Source: Lentisphaerae bacterium RIFOXYC12_FULL_60_16 (lineage in GTDB: Bacteria > Verrucomicrobiota > Kiritimatiellia > UBA8416 > YA12-FULL-60-10). From it: DNA of 45,152 nucleotides. Made by a program: the position numbers and the translations under genes. The notes beneath the pieces were generated by a model. That model searched no databases. It was not told where the DNA came from and saw only the letters and a program-made list of their open reading frames with translations. Of the stretch, positions 8,955-17,798 are shown piece by piece; the first letter of the stretch is position 1, and the number at the start of each line of letters is the position of its first letter. The stretch spans positions 1 to 45,152 of the forward strand of contig MHBQ01000043.1 of the NCBI GenBank assembly GCA_001803315.1, in the 5' to 3' direction.

Positions 8955-9152
8955 ATGCCGAAAAAGAAGACCAACAAGGCTGCTGCCAAGCGCCTGCGCT
9001 TTACGGCGCGGGGCAAGGTCCGGTTTGCCATGGCAGGTTCGGGCCATTTATTGACGGGTAAGTCCCGTAAACGCAAACGCAATATGCGCAACAGCAAAGC
9101 GGTGCTGTCCAAGTCTGAACTCAGGCGGGTTCGCGAGCTGTTGACGAACTAG
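8955..9152 (+). CDS. rpmI: 50S ribosomal protein L35
   Basis: A small basic protein of the large ribosomal subunit, 65 residues, the usual size. The sequence MPKKKTNKAAAKRLRFTARG is the typical L35 N-terminus, and HLLTGKSRKRKRNMRN is the family core. The ATG at 8955 is chosen because it gives this conserved start. The frame is open 15 codons upstream, but those residues are unlike L35. It lies between infC and rplT, 21 bp before the latter. Confidence 0.97.
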   Translation: MPKKKTNKAAAKRLRFTARGKVRFAMAGSGHLLTGKSRKRKRNMRNSKAVLSKSELRRVRELLTN

Positions 9153-9173
9153 GAATAGGAATCGGAGGATCGC

Positions 9174-9530
9174 ATGCCAAGGGCCACCAACGCACCGGCT
9201 TCACGTCGCCGGCGACGCAGTCGTTTGGATCAAGCATCCGGCTTCAGCGGGTCGCGGAGCAAGTTGTTCCGTCAGGCCACGGAAGCCGTCAATCGCGGGA
9301 TGCGTCTCGCGACCGTGCACCGTCAGTTGAAAAAGCGGGAATACCGTTCCCTGTGGGTGGTGCGCGTGTCGGCCGCCTGCCGTGAACGCGGCATCCGATA
9401 CGGGCGTTTCATCGAGGCGTTGGCCAAGGCCAATATCCTCCTGAACCGCAAGATGCTGTCGGAAATTGCGATTCATGACCCGGACGGTTTTAACGCCATT
9501 GTCGAACAGGTGAAGGCTGATTTCGCCTGA
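9174..9530 (+). CDS. rplT: 50S ribosomal protein L20
   Basis: Binds 23S rRNA early in large-subunit assembly, and in several bacteria also represses its own operon. It has 118 residues, as expected. The basic N-terminal arm (SRRRRRSRLDQASGFSGSRS) and the globular part (YRSLWVVRVSAACRERGIRY, SEIAIHDPDGFNAIVEQVK) are typical. The start has GGAGG six bases upstream (9164-9168). It is followed directly by a strong intrinsic terminator that separates it from pheS. Confidence 0.97.
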   Translation: MPRATNAPASRRRRRSRLDQASGFSGSRSKLFRQATEAVNRGMRLATVHRQLKKREYRSLWVVRVSAACRERGIRYGRFIEALAKANILLNRKMLSEIAIHDPDGFNAIVEQVKADFA

Positions 9531-9546
9531 TTGCGTGTCGTACCGG

Positions 9547-9579
9547 AAGGCCATCCTTTCGGATGGCCTTTTTTGTTTT
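9547..9579 (+). terminator. Intrinsic terminator between rplT and pheS
   Basis: AAGGCCATCC-TTTC-GGATGGCCTT is a 10 bp perfect stem with a 4 nt loop, running into TTTTTTGTTTT. It ends the thrS-rplT part of the operon, or attenuates readthrough into pheS-pheT. Confidence 0.9.
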
Positions 9580-9596
9580 CAGGAACCAAGAGGTCC

Positions 9597-10610
9597 ATGA
9601 TGACACTCAACGAAATCATTGAAGCCCGTGACCGGGCATTCCAGGAAGCGGAAGCGGCAACCGATGCCGCCGCACTGGAAGCCGTTCGCGTACGGTATCT
9701 GGGGCGCAAGGGGCAGTTGCCCCAAATCATGGCGTGCCTGCGTGAATTGCCGCCTGAACAGCGCGGCGAGGCCGGCCGCCTGGCCAATGAATTCAAGCAG
9801 GGGCTGGTTGAGCGGCTGGATAACCGCAAGCCGCAGGATACCACGGCGGCGGCTGCCTCGGGGTTTGACTACACCCTGCCCGGAACCGGTTGCAAACCCG
9901 GCACCGTGCACCCGGTTTCGCGGGTGATTGCCGATGTGATCCGTATTTTCGGACGCCTGGGATTCACCGTGGCGGATGGGCCGGACATCGAGACCCGTTA
10001 CCATAATTTCGAGGCCCTGAACACGCCGGCCCATCATCCCTCGCTCGATGCCAAGGATACCTTCTGGCTGGATGGCGGCGGATTGTTACGCACGCAGACA
10101 TCCCCGGTGCAGATCCGGGTCATGGAGCGGCAGTCGCCGCCGGTCCGGATCATCACCCCCGGCCGTTGTTACCGGCGTGATACCACCGATGCCACGCACA
10201 GCGCCAATTTCCACCAGGTCGAGGGCCTGTATGTCGACCGCCGGGTGTCGCTGGCCGATTTGAAAGGGACGCTGGCCTGTTTCATGCGCGAAATGATGGG
10301 GCCCTCGGTGGCCGTGCGGTTCCGTCCGCATTTTTTCCCCTTCACGGAACCGAGCGTCGAATGTGATTTCTCGTGCCACCTGTGCGGCGGTTCCGGATGC
10401 CGGGTCTGCAAGCACAGCGGGTGGATTGAGATCGCCGGCGCCGGCATGGTGGACCCGCGGGTTTTCCGCAAGGTGGGGTATGATCCGGAGGTGTTTTCGG
10501 GCTATGCCTTCGGCATGGGGGTCGAACGGATCGCCATGATCCAGTACGGCATCGAGGATATCCGCATGCTGTACGAGAATGACGTGCGATTCCTGGAACA
10601 ATTCCGCTGA
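9597..10610 (+). CDS. pheS: Phenylalanyl-tRNA synthetase alpha chain
   Basis: Catalytic subunit of the alpha2-beta2 enzyme that charges tRNA-Phe. The start is one of two adjacent ATGs (9597 or 9600) after AAGAGG. The frame runs on upstream through the terminator, so longer starts are unlikely. The protein has 337 residues: an N-terminal coiled-coil arm that binds tRNA (residues 1-85), then the class II core. Motif 2 is RCYRRDTTDATHSANFHQVEG. A Cys cluster (CHLCGGSGCRVC) as seen in many PheS precedes the GAGMVDP and FGMGVERIAM motif 3 region. pheT follows 33 bp later. Confidence 0.97.
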   Translation: MMTLNEIIEARDRAFQEAEAATDAAALEAVRVRYLGRKGQLPQIMACLRELPPEQRGEAGRLANEFKQGLVERLDNRKPQDTTAAAASGFDYTLPGTGCKPGTVHPVSRVIADVIRIFGRLGFTVADGPDIETRYHNFEALNTPAHHPSLDAKDTFWLDGGGLLRTQTSPVQIRVMERQSPPVRIITPGRCYRRDTTDATHSANFHQVEGLYVDRRVSLADLKGTLACFMREMMGPSVAVRFRPHFFPFTEPSVECDFSCHLCGGSGCRVCKHSGWIEIAGAGMVDPRVFRKVGYDPEVFSGYAFGMGVERIAMIQYGIEDIRMLYENDVRFLEQFR

Positions 10611-10643
10611 TGCCGGTTGCCGTACCGGCCCTGGAGAAATGGC

Positions 10644-13052
10644 ATGAAAGTACCGTTAAGCTGGTTGAAGGAATACGTGGCGGTTGAGGCCACGGCGGAA
10701 GCAATTGCCGAACGGCTGACCTTTTCGGGTGTTGAAGTCGAGTCCATTGATGCCGTCGGTGGAACCTATGACCGCCTGGTGGCGGCGGAGATCATCGAGG
10801 TGGCGGCCCATCCCAAGGCGGATCGGCTGAAACTGTGCAAGGTGCATAACGGGCAGGGGCTCCTGGGGGTGGTGTGCGGGGCCCCCAACGTTGTGCCCGG
10901 CATGAAGGTCGTCCTGGCCGGGGAAGGGGCGGTCCTGCCCAACGGCATGACGATTACCGCGACCCGTATCCGGGGTGAGCCATCGCTGGGGATGTTGTGC
11001 GCCGCGGACGAGATCGGCCTTTCGAAGGATCATACCGGACTGTATGAACTCCCGGCGGCAACGCTTCCGGGTACGCCGCTGGTGGACATCCTGGGGTCTC
11101 CGGATACCGTGTTGGACCTCGAAATAACCTGGAACCGGCCGGATTGCCTGAGCCTTATCGGCATGGCACGGGAAGTGGCCGCGTTGTATGGCCTGCCGTT
11201 GCGCCGGCCGGTGGTGGAGTATCCCGAAACGGGACCGGACGTCTCGACCTTGACCGATGTTGCGCTGGAGGATGCCCTGGCCTGCCCGCGATATACCGCC
11301 CGGGTGGTGCAGGGGGTCCGGTCGGGTGCCAGCCCGGTCTGGATGCAACGCCGCCTGGAACGGGCCGGTGTGCGGGCTATCAGCCTGGTGGTTGATGTCA
11401 CCAACTACGTGATGCTGGAATGCGGGCATCCCCTGCATGCCTTTGATTACCATCGCCTGGGGGGCAACCGGATTGTTGTTCGGCGGGCTCGTCCGGGGGA
11501 ACGTATCCGAACCCTGGATGGCGTGGACCGCGTGTTGGATCCCGAGGTGCTGGTCATCGCCGACGCCGAGCGGGCGGTTGCCGTGGCCGGCATCATGGGG
11601 GGTGAAGGAAGTGAAATCGGGGATTCAACGGGGACGGTTCTCCTGGAGGCTGCCACATTCGATCCGGTCAGGACCCATGCCTCGGTAGTGCGGCTGGGGC
11701 TTTCGACAGAGTCGGGATACCGCTATGAGCGCCGTGTCGATGCAGCCGGGGTGGATTGGGCCAGCCGCCGGGCGATATCCCTGCTGGTCAGCGAAGGCGG
11801 CGGAACAGCCGCCCGGGGCGTTATCGACCGGTATCCGGCACCGGTTGACAAGCGGCGGCTCTGGTGCCGGTTTGACAAGGTCAACCAGTTGCTGGGATTC
11901 GATGTGCCGCCCGAACGGGTGCGATCGATCCTTGAATCCCTTGAATTTTCGATTTCCGCGGTGCGTCCGGATGCCCTTGAAGTGACGGTGCCGACCTTCC
12001 GGAATGATGTGGAAGAGACGGCGGACCTGATCGAGGAAATTTCGCGGGTCCACGGCCTGGATGCCGTTCCGACGGTTGTACCGGTGGCCGTACGGGTGGA
12101 GGGTGCGGATGATCCTGCCACCCGTGCCCGGGAACGCGTGCGGCAGATCATGGTGGGGATGGGATTCAGCGAAATCATGCATTACAGTTTCCTGTCTGCC
12201 GGCGAATTGGACCGGTTCGACCGGGATGATGCGCCCGGCCGTGTGGTCCTCCCGAATCCCGTCAGTGCCGACTTTGATGTCTTGCGGCATCATCTGGTTC
12301 CGCAGATCACCGGGACCCTGGGCCGCAATTACACGCGCCAGGTGCGGGCGGCACGTTTCTTTGAGATGGGGCGGATCTTCCGAAAGGACCCCCTGTCCGG
12401 GGGCTTATCCGAAGCGGATCGGATCGGTATCGGGATCATGGGGCCGGCATCCGGTTCCGGATTGCAGGGAAAGCGGGCGGTGACGTCCGAAGCCATGATG
12501 CTCCAGCTCAAAGGGGCGGTCGTGGCATTGTGCGAAGCAAGCGGCTTGTCCCGTGTGGACCTGGCGCCGGTTTCGATCCCCTGGTTTGAGACGGGTTGGG
12601 GGTTCGAGGTGAAGGCCGATGGAAACCCCCTGGGAACCCTCGGCCTGATCCGGGGAACCATACGTAAAATCTGGAAGATCACGGAACCGGTCGGCGTGGC
12701 GGAACTGGATCTGGATCCCTTGCTGGCGGTTGTGGGAACCACCCGGCGCATACAGCCGGTACCGGCATATCCGGCGGTGGAACGGGATGTTGCGCTGGTC
12801 GTTGATGAGTCGGTTTTACATGGCGATATTGTCCAAACCATCTGGAAGCAGGCACCAAAAGAGTTGATCCGGGTCGATTTATTCGATATCTTTCGGAGTG
12901 AGGGAGTTGGACATGGCCGGAAGAGCATGGCTTATTCCCTGGTGTACCGGTCCACGGAGCGGACCTTGACCGACGAGGAGGCCAATGGCTTCCATGAAGC
13001 GATCAAGCAGGGCTTGCGGACCGGATTGAAGGCCGAGATACGGGAAGGTTGA
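10644..13052 (+). CDS. pheT: Phenylalanyl-tRNA synthetase beta chain
   Basis: Non-catalytic subunit that edits Tyr-tRNA-Phe and binds tRNA. The ATG at 10644 is preceded by CTGGAG and gives MKVPLSWLKEYV, the standard PheT start. The protein has 802 residues, the usual size. Order: N-terminal segment, EMAP-like tRNA-binding domain at about 38-150 (HPKADRLKLCKV), B3/B4 editing domain (about 210-380), B5 (about 405-475), a class II-like fold, and a C-terminal FDX-ACB domain (PAYPAVERDVALVVDE) that contacts the anticodon. It ends the cluster. The 240 bp that follow hold no convincing gene before the 6S RNA. Confidence 0.97.
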   Translation: MKVPLSWLKEYVAVEATAEAIAERLTFSGVEVESIDAVGGTYDRLVAAEIIEVAAHPKADRLKLCKVHNGQGLLGVVCGAPNVVPGMKVVLAGEGAVLPNGMTITATRIRGEPSLGMLCAADEIGLSKDHTGLYELPAATLPGTPLVDILGSPDTVLDLEITWNRPDCLSLIGMAREVAALYGLPLRRPVVEYPETGPDVSTLTDVALEDALACPRYTARVVQGVRSGASPVWMQRRLERAGVRAISLVVDVTNYVMLECGHPLHAFDYHRLGGNRIVVRRARPGERIRTLDGVDRVLDPEVLVIADAERAVAVAGIMGGEGSEIGDSTGTVLLEAATFDPVRTHASVVRLGLSTESGYRYERRVDAAGVDWASRRAISLLVSEGGGTAARGVIDRYPAPVDKRRLWCRFDKVNQLLGFDVPPERVRSILESLEFSISAVRPDALEVTVPTFRNDVEETADLIEEISRVHGLDAVPTVVPVAVRVEGADDPATRARERVRQIMVGMGFSEIMHYSFLSAGELDRFDRDDAPGRVVLPNPVSADFDVLRHHLVPQITGTLGRNYTRQVRAARFFEMGRIFRKDPLSGGLSEADRIGIGIMGPASGSGLQGKRAVTSEAMMLQLKGAVVALCEASGLSRVDLAPVSIPWFETGWGFEVKADGNPLGTLGLIRGTIRKIWKITEPVGVAELDLDPLLAVVGTTRRIQPVPAYPAVERDVALVVDESVLHGDIVQTIWKQAPKELIRVDLFDIFRSEGVGHGRKSMAYSLVYRSTERTLTDEEANGFHEAIKQGLRTGLKAEIREG

Positions 13053-13293
13053 GCGCTGGTGTCGTAGACTGCGGACGACGCAGGTGAGCCTACCATGATG
13101 ACATGGATGATGCATACGGTCGGGTGTCTGGCGGGATTTCTGCTGCTGGATGTATTGACTGTATATATGCGATTAACCGGATGCGCCGGGCGATTGGTCC
13201 CGGCCGGGGTCCGGTTCATGAAAGGCACCCCGCCCGTGCGGGGACATGCGGTGTGGCGGATATTGGTTGCGTGGATCGGCTTTCCGCGTTTTC
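13053..13293. other. Non-coding gap between pheT and the 6S RNA
   Basis: I see no convincing gene here. Open frames of about 79 codons on the plus strand run into the 6S RNA, and the hydrophobic one (from 13095) has no clear ribosome site. A small hairpin CCCCGC-CCGT-GCGGGG lies at about 13228-13243 without a T-run. The upstream promoter of the 6S RNA must lie here, but no clear -35/-10 pair stands out. Confidence 0.5.
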
Positions 13294-13475
13294 AAATACC
13301 CTGCCCGGTTCGCTTACAGGCACAACTTCTCTGACCCAATAAGTTTGATGACGGGAGCTTGAATACGCCAGGATCCGAATGCCGCTTCGGCGGACCCGGT
13401 GAATGCGGCTAAAGCACCCACCTCGCACGCGAGGTTCAGAGATCGTCGCCTCTACGACTGGGCGGGGTATTTCTT
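13294..13475 (+). ncRNA. ssrS: 6S RNA candidate
   Basis: 6S RNA binds the housekeeping RNA polymerase holoenzyme by imitating an open promoter. The two ends pair over 15 consecutive positions (13294-13308 with 13458-13472, two of them G-U). A second stem is TCTCTGA (13328-13334) with TCAGAGA (13436-13442). The top is closed by CCGC-TTCG-GCGG (13382-13393). Between the inner and apical stems both strands are largely unpaired, giving the large central bubble. The 3' half has CACCCACCT followed by AGGTTC, which resembles known 6S sequences as I recall them. A T-run follows at 13470-13479. The length is about 180 nt, as in the family. The neighbours rarA and the 5-FTHF cyclo-ligase gene support the call, because ssrS-ygfA linkage is well known. 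I cannot run a covariance model. Confidence 0.8.
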
Positions 13476-13493
13476 TTTTGCGGAAGGCATGAC

Positions 13494-14828
13494 ATGGACC
13501 TGTTTGAGCCGGTACGACGTCCCCAGCCGGTTGCCGAGCCGCTGGCGGCCCGGATGCGGCCGCGGACCCTCGATGATGTGCTGGGGCAGGATGCGATCCT
13601 CGGGCCCGGACGCCTGTTGCGGCGGGCCATTGAGGCCGACCGCCTGACCAGCATCATCCTGTTCGGTCCCCCGGGGTGCGGCAAGACGTCGGTTGCGGAA
13701 GCCATTGCCCAGGTGACACGCCGGGCGTTTGCGAGGGCCAGCGGTGTGCTGGCCAATGTCGCAGTGTTGCGGGAATTGATCCGCAAGTCCGAATATGAGC
13801 AGCATGCTCAGGGGCGGCAGACCATCCTGTTCATCGATGAGATTCACCGGTTCAACAAGGCCCAGCAGGATGTCCTGCTGCCCCATGTGGAACGTGGAAC
13901 CATCACCCTGATCGGCGCCACCACCCACAATCCGCAGTTCTTTATCAATGGGCCGCTGGTCTCCCGGTCCCTGGTGTTTGAACTGGTTCCCCTGACGGAA
14001 GCCGCCATCATCCGCCTGCTGGAACGCGCCCTGGTTGATCCCCGCGGATTGGCGGATCATCCGGTTGATGCCGAGGCCAAAGCCCTGGCACACCTGGCGC
14101 GGGTATGTGACGGCGATGCCCGGCGCGCCTTGAATGCCCTTGAAATAGCGGTGTTGACGACCCCGGTTGGTCCGGATGGACGCATCGCGCTGAGCGTCGA
14201 AGTGGCCGAAGCGTCGGTCCAGCGCAAGCAGGTGCTGTACGATCACGATGAGGATGGGCATTACGATACGATCTCGGCGATGATCAAGAGCATCCGGGGC
14301 AGTGATCCGCATGCGGCTGCCTACTGGCTGGCCAAGATGCTGGTGGCCGGGGAAGATCCGCGTTTCATCGCCCGGCGCCTGGTGATCCTGGCTTCCGAGG
14401 ATGTCGGGAATGCCGATCCCCGCGCCCTGACCCTGGCCGTTTCAGCCATGCATGCCTCCGAGTTTGTGGGCATGCCCGAGGCGCGGATCATCCTGTCGCA
14501 GGCGGCCACCTACCTGGCGACGGCTCCCAAGAGCAACGCGGCCTATGTGGCCATTGAGAAGGCCTGGGCCGATGTCGAACAGGCGAGAACGCTCCCGGTT
14601 CCCCGGCATCTGCGTAATAAGAAGCCGCGAACCGACAACGAGCGGCCGGAAGCGGAGGCTCCCTACCGGTACCCGCATGATTTTACCGGACACCATGTGG
14701 ACCAGGAATACCTGCCCACTTCAGCGGTCTATTATGAGCCGTCCGACGAGGGGTATGAGGCTATCATCCGGAAGCGTATGGAAGCCTGGCGTGTGAGCCG
14801 GGTTAAAGGTGCCGGAAATGACGGATAA
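13494..14828 (+). CDS. rarA: Replication-associated recombination protein A (MgsA/RarA AAA ATPase)
   Basis: A clamp-loader-like ATPase acting at stalled replication forks. It has 444 residues, the typical length. The N-terminus (MDLFEPVRRPQPVAEPLAAR, then RPRTLDDVLGQDAIL) is standard. Walker A is GPPGCGKTS and Walker B is ILFIDEIHRFNKAQQD; sensor motifs and the C-terminal tetramerisation domain (SAMIKSIRGSDPHAAAYWLA) follow. The start has GGAAGG upstream. It begins 15 bp after the 6S RNA T-run. Its 3' end overlaps the start of the next gene, so the two are probably coupled. Confidence 0.95.
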   Translation: MDLFEPVRRPQPVAEPLAARMRPRTLDDVLGQDAILGPGRLLRRAIEADRLTSIILFGPPGCGKTSVAEAIAQVTRRAFARASGVLANVAVLRELIRKSEYEQHAQGRQTILFIDEIHRFNKAQQDVLLPHVERGTITLIGATTHNPQFFINGPLVSRSLVFELVPLTEAAIIRLLERALVDPRGLADHPVDAEAKALAHLARVCDGDARRALNALEIAVLTTPVGPDGRIALSVEVAEASVQRKQVLYDHDEDGHYDTISAMIKSIRGSDPHAAAYWLAKMLVAGEDPRFIARRLVILASEDVGNADPRALTLAVSAMHASEFVGMPEARIILSQAATYLATAPKSNAAYVAIEKAWADVEQARTLPVPRHLRNKKPRTDNERPEAEAPYRYPHDFTGHHVDQEYLPTSAVYYEPSDEGYEAIIRKRMEAWRVSRVKGAGNDG

Positions 14829-15399
14829 ATCGGAGGCACGACAACTGGTTCGGGAACGGCGTTCGACCCTGGCGGATGGATGGGTGCGTGAAGCCAGCGC
14901 CCGTGCCTGTCGGCGGCTTGACGCGCTCCAGGCCATGCAGGAGGCTCACACGGTCGGTTGTTATCTGGCGAGCCGGATGGAGGTTCAGACGGATGCCCTG
15001 GTGCAGGCGGCATGGGCCCGGGGACAGCAGGTCGGGGTACCTGCCCGGGTGGGACCGCAGGGATACGGCTGGGTGACCTACATGCCGGGGCAGCCGCTGG
15101 TTGCCGGCCCGATGGGTATCCTGCAACCGGAGGGGGGTGACTGCCTGGTGGGCCCCGTGGATGTCTGTGTGGTGCCGGGTGTCGCCTTTGACCGGTATGG
15201 GGGACGGGTGGGGTATGGCCGGGGGATCTACGACCGGTTGCTGGCCGGTGCGCCTTGTTCGGATCATACCCTGCGAATCGGGCTGGCCTTCGGGTTTCAG
15301 GTGCTGGACCGGGTGATGGTGGAGCCCCACGATATACGGATGCACTGGATTGTGACGGACGATAACGCTCGACCGGCGGAAACGCCGCTCGACGATTGA
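14818..15399 (+). CDS. 5-formyltetrahydrofolate cyclo-ligase
   Basis: Converts 5-formyl-THF to 5,10-methenyl-THF with ATP, returning it to one-carbon metabolism (YgfA/MTHFS family). The C-terminal signature GYGRGIYDRLL and the upstream VPGVAFDRYGGRVG are present. The N-terminus has the usual Lys/Arg-rich region (EARQLVRERRSTL). It has 193 residues from the ATG at 14818; an in-frame ATG at 14809 would add three. Both starts overlap the end of rarA. In proteobacteria this gene lies next to 6S RNA. Here only rarA separates the two. Confidence 0.92.
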   Translation: MTDKSEARQLVRERRSTLADGWVREASARACRRLDALQAMQEAHTVGCYLASRMEVQTDALVQAAWARGQQVGVPARVGPQGYGWVTYMPGQPLVAGPMGILQPEGGDCLVGPVDVCVVPGVAFDRYGGRVGYGRGIYDRLLAGAPCSDHTLRIGLAFGFQVLDRVMVEPHDIRMHWIVTDDNARPAETPLDD

Positions 15400-15416
15400 A
15401 ACAGGAGGAGACAACC

Positions 15417-16970
15417 ATGGACGCATGGATGACCGGCAGCATCGCCGTGGCCGCGGGTGGCCTGGCAGGATACGGTTTGCATTATGTCATCGGGAGGATA
15501 CAAGGGCGTGCCCTGGAACAGGATGCCCGGCGCATCCTGGATGAAGCGAAGCTGAAGGCGGATGCCATACGCCGGGATGCGGAACTACAGGCCAAGAGCG
15601 AACGGCTCACGGCGCGTGATGAATTCGAGGCCTCCACCGCCGCCCGCCGGCGCGAATGGTCACAGACGGAAGAACGACTGGCGCAACGTGAATCCAGCCT
15701 GGACCGGAAGTTCGCTACCATCGAACAGAAGGAACGCACCCTGGATGAGCGATCCGGGGCGCTGGAACGTCAGCAACAAAAGTTGCGGGAACGGGAGACG
15801 GAACTCGAACGACTGCTCCAGGAGGAGCAGAAAACCCTTTACCGTCTTGCCGCCATGACACCCGATGATGCCCGGCAACAGATACTGGCACGGGTGGAGC
15901 GTGAATTGCAGGCGGATATCGGCGGCATGATACGGCGTGTCCAGGAACAGGCTCGGGAACATGCGGAAGAGGAAAGCCGGCGCATTGTCACCATGGCCGT
16001 GCAGCGCTACGGCGCGTCGCATGCCAGCGAGATGACCACCTGTACGGTTCATCTTCCCGGTGACGAGGTCAAAGGGCGCATCATCGGACGTGACGGTCGC
16101 AATATCCGGGCGCTGGAAGCGGCCACCGGGATCAGCATCCTGATCGATGACACGCCGGAAGCGGTGGTCATATCGGGCTTCGACCCCATTCGCCGCGAGA
16201 TCGCGCGCATGGCCCTTGAAACCCTCATTGCCGATGGCCGGATCCATCCCGGACGCATCGAGGAAGTCGTGGCCAAGTCCACGGAAAGCCTGACGGAAAG
16301 CATGCGCCAGGCGGGTGAGGATGCCGTGTTTCGGACCGGCGTACGCAATGCGGAGCCGGAACTGATCCGGATGCTTGGCCGTTTGAAGTACCGGACCAGC
16401 TTCAGCCAGAATGTCCTGCAGCATGCCATGGAGGTGGCGAACCTGATGGGGGTGATGGCCGGGGAATTGCAGCTGGAGGTGCCGCTGGCCAGGCGGATCG
16501 GCCTGTTTCATGACATCGGCAAGGCCGTTGACCATGAGGTGGAGGGCGGCCATGCGATTATCGGAGCCGATATCCTCAAGCGGCACGGGGAAAACGCGGT
16601 GCTGGTCAATGCAGTGGCGGCTCATCATGAAGAGGTGCCGGCTGAAAGCCTCCTGGCAGCCCTGGCGGTGGCGGCCGATGCCATATCGAGTTCACGGCTG
16701 GGCGCCCGTTCCGAGTCGACCGGCATCTACGTTCAGCGGCTCGAAAAGCTGGAAGCCATCGCCAATCATTTTCCGGGTGTCCGGAAGAGTTACGCCATCC
16801 AGGCCGGACGGGAAGTCCGGGTGCTGGTGGAACCGGAAAAAGTGGATGACAATCAATCGGCGGTGCTGGCCCGGGACATCAGCAAGCAGATCGAGGCGGA
16901 CTTGCAGTATCCCGGACAGATCCGGGTCGTGGTGATCCGGGAAACGCGATGTGTCGAGTTTGCCCGGTAA
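15417..16970 (+). CDS. rny: Ribonuclease Y
   Basis: A membrane-bound endoribonuclease that starts mRNA decay. The ATG at 15417 follows CAGGAGGAG and is preferred over an open 7-codon extension. The protein has 517 residues. Order: a short N-terminal hydrophobic anchor (about residues 4-25), a long charged coiled coil (about 30-200), a KH RNA-binding domain (VKGRIIGRDGRNIRALE), and an HD domain with metal ligands in GLFHDIGKAVDH and AAHHEEV. The C-terminal domain ends IRVVVIRETRCVEFAR. The neighbour ymdB is commonly found after rny. The rny-ymdB-xseA-xseB genes are tightly spaced and likely co-transcribed. Confidence 0.96.
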   Translation: MDAWMTGSIAVAAGGLAGYGLHYVIGRIQGRALEQDARRILDEAKLKADAIRRDAELQAKSERLTARDEFEASTAARRREWSQTEERLAQRESSLDRKFATIEQKERTLDERSGALERQQQKLRERETELERLLQEEQKTLYRLAAMTPDDARQQILARVERELQADIGGMIRRVQEQAREHAEEESRRIVTMAVQRYGASHASEMTTCTVHLPGDEVKGRIIGRDGRNIRALEAATGISILIDDTPEAVVISGFDPIRREIARMALETLIADGRIHPGRIEEVVAKSTESLTESMRQAGEDAVFRTGVRNAEPELIRMLGRLKYRTSFSQNVLQHAMEVANLMGVMAGELQLEVPLARRIGLFHDIGKAVDHEVEGGHAIIGADILKRHGENAVLVNAVAAHHEEVPAESLLAALAVAADAISSSRLGARSESTGIYVQRLEKLEAIANHFPGVRKSYAIQAGREVRVLVEPEKVDDNQSAVLARDISKQIEADLQYPGQIRVVVIRETRCVEFAR

Positions 16971-16988
16971 CCGGGAAGGATGTGCAGC

Positions 16989-17798
16989 ATGATTCGGATC
17001 GTGATGGTCGGTGATGTAGTGGGGGATCCCGGACGGCGGGCGTTCCGGTCGGTTATCGGGCAAATGAAAGCGCAGGGCATGGCGGATTTTGTCGTGGTGA
17101 ATGCCGAGAATGCGGCGGGCGGCCGGGGTGTCTCATCGGCCCTGGCTGACCAGATGTTTGAACAGGGAGCCGATGTCATCACCCTGGGAGACCATACCTG
17201 GGACCAGAAGGATATCGGACCCTATCTCCAGCGTTCCGGCCGGATCGTGCGTCCAATCAACCTGGCGCCCGGATGTCCGGGTCGGGGTGTCGTCACGGTT
17301 CAAGCCCCGTTTGGCCCTGTCACGGTGGTCAACCTGATCGGGCGGGTCTTCATGAGCCCCTACGATTGCCCGTTCCGTGCCATGGATGCCTGGTTGTTGT
17401 CCGACCCGCATCCCGGTGGCATGGTCCTGGTTGATTTTCATGCCGAGGCGACCTCGGAGAAAATCGTGATGGGCCGCTACCTGGATGGGCGGGTGACGGC
17501 CATGGCGGGCACCCATACGCACGTGCAGACCAGTGATGACCGGATCCTGCCGAAAGGAACGGCCTATATCACCGATATGGGAATGACGGGGTCGCGCGAT
17601 TCCGCCATTGGACGGGATCTTGAATCGATCACCCACCGGTTTCTGACCGGCATGTCGGATTCATTCAAGGTTGCCAAGCGGGATGTCGTGTTGGAAGGTA
17701 TTCGCCTCGAGGTGGACCGGGTCTCCGGTCGTGCCGTATCGATTGAGCGGTTGCGGATACCGGTTGCCGATGCCGCCGGCGACCAGCAGGGGGAATGA
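16989..17798 (+). CDS. YmdB-like metallophosphoesterase (TIGR00282 family)
   Basis: A calcineurin-like phosphodiesterase. The Bacillus homologue YmdB acts on cyclic nucleotides and affects motility and biofilm choice. The ATG at 16989 gives MIRIVMVGDVVGDPGRRAF, the family start, with GGAAGGATG upstream. It has 269 residues. Metal-site motifs are GDVVGD, NAENAAGG, LGDHTWD, VDFHAEATSEK and AGTHTHVQTSD. The third motif has GDH where classical metallophosphoesterases have GNH. Such forms occur in this family, as far as I recall. Its stop overlaps the xseA start (ATGA). Confidence 0.9.
   Translation: MIRIVMVGDVVGDPGRRAFRSVIGQMKAQGMADFVVVNAENAAGGRGVSSALADQMFEQGADVITLGDHTWDQKDIGPYLQRSGRIVRPINLAPGCPGRGVVTVQAPFGPVTVVNLIGRVFMSPYDCPFRAMDAWLLSDPHPGGMVLVDFHAEATSEKIVMGRYLDGRVTAMAGTHTHVQTSDDRILPKGTAYITDMGMTGSRDSAIGRDLESITHRFLTGMSDSFKVAKRDVVLEGIRLEVDRVSGRAVSIERLRIPVADAAGDQQGE

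Noticed and set aside
13095-13334. 79-codon plus-strand frame with a hydrophobic start after pheT
   Set aside because: It runs into the 6S RNA, lacks a clear ribosome site, and its C-terminal half is not protein-like.
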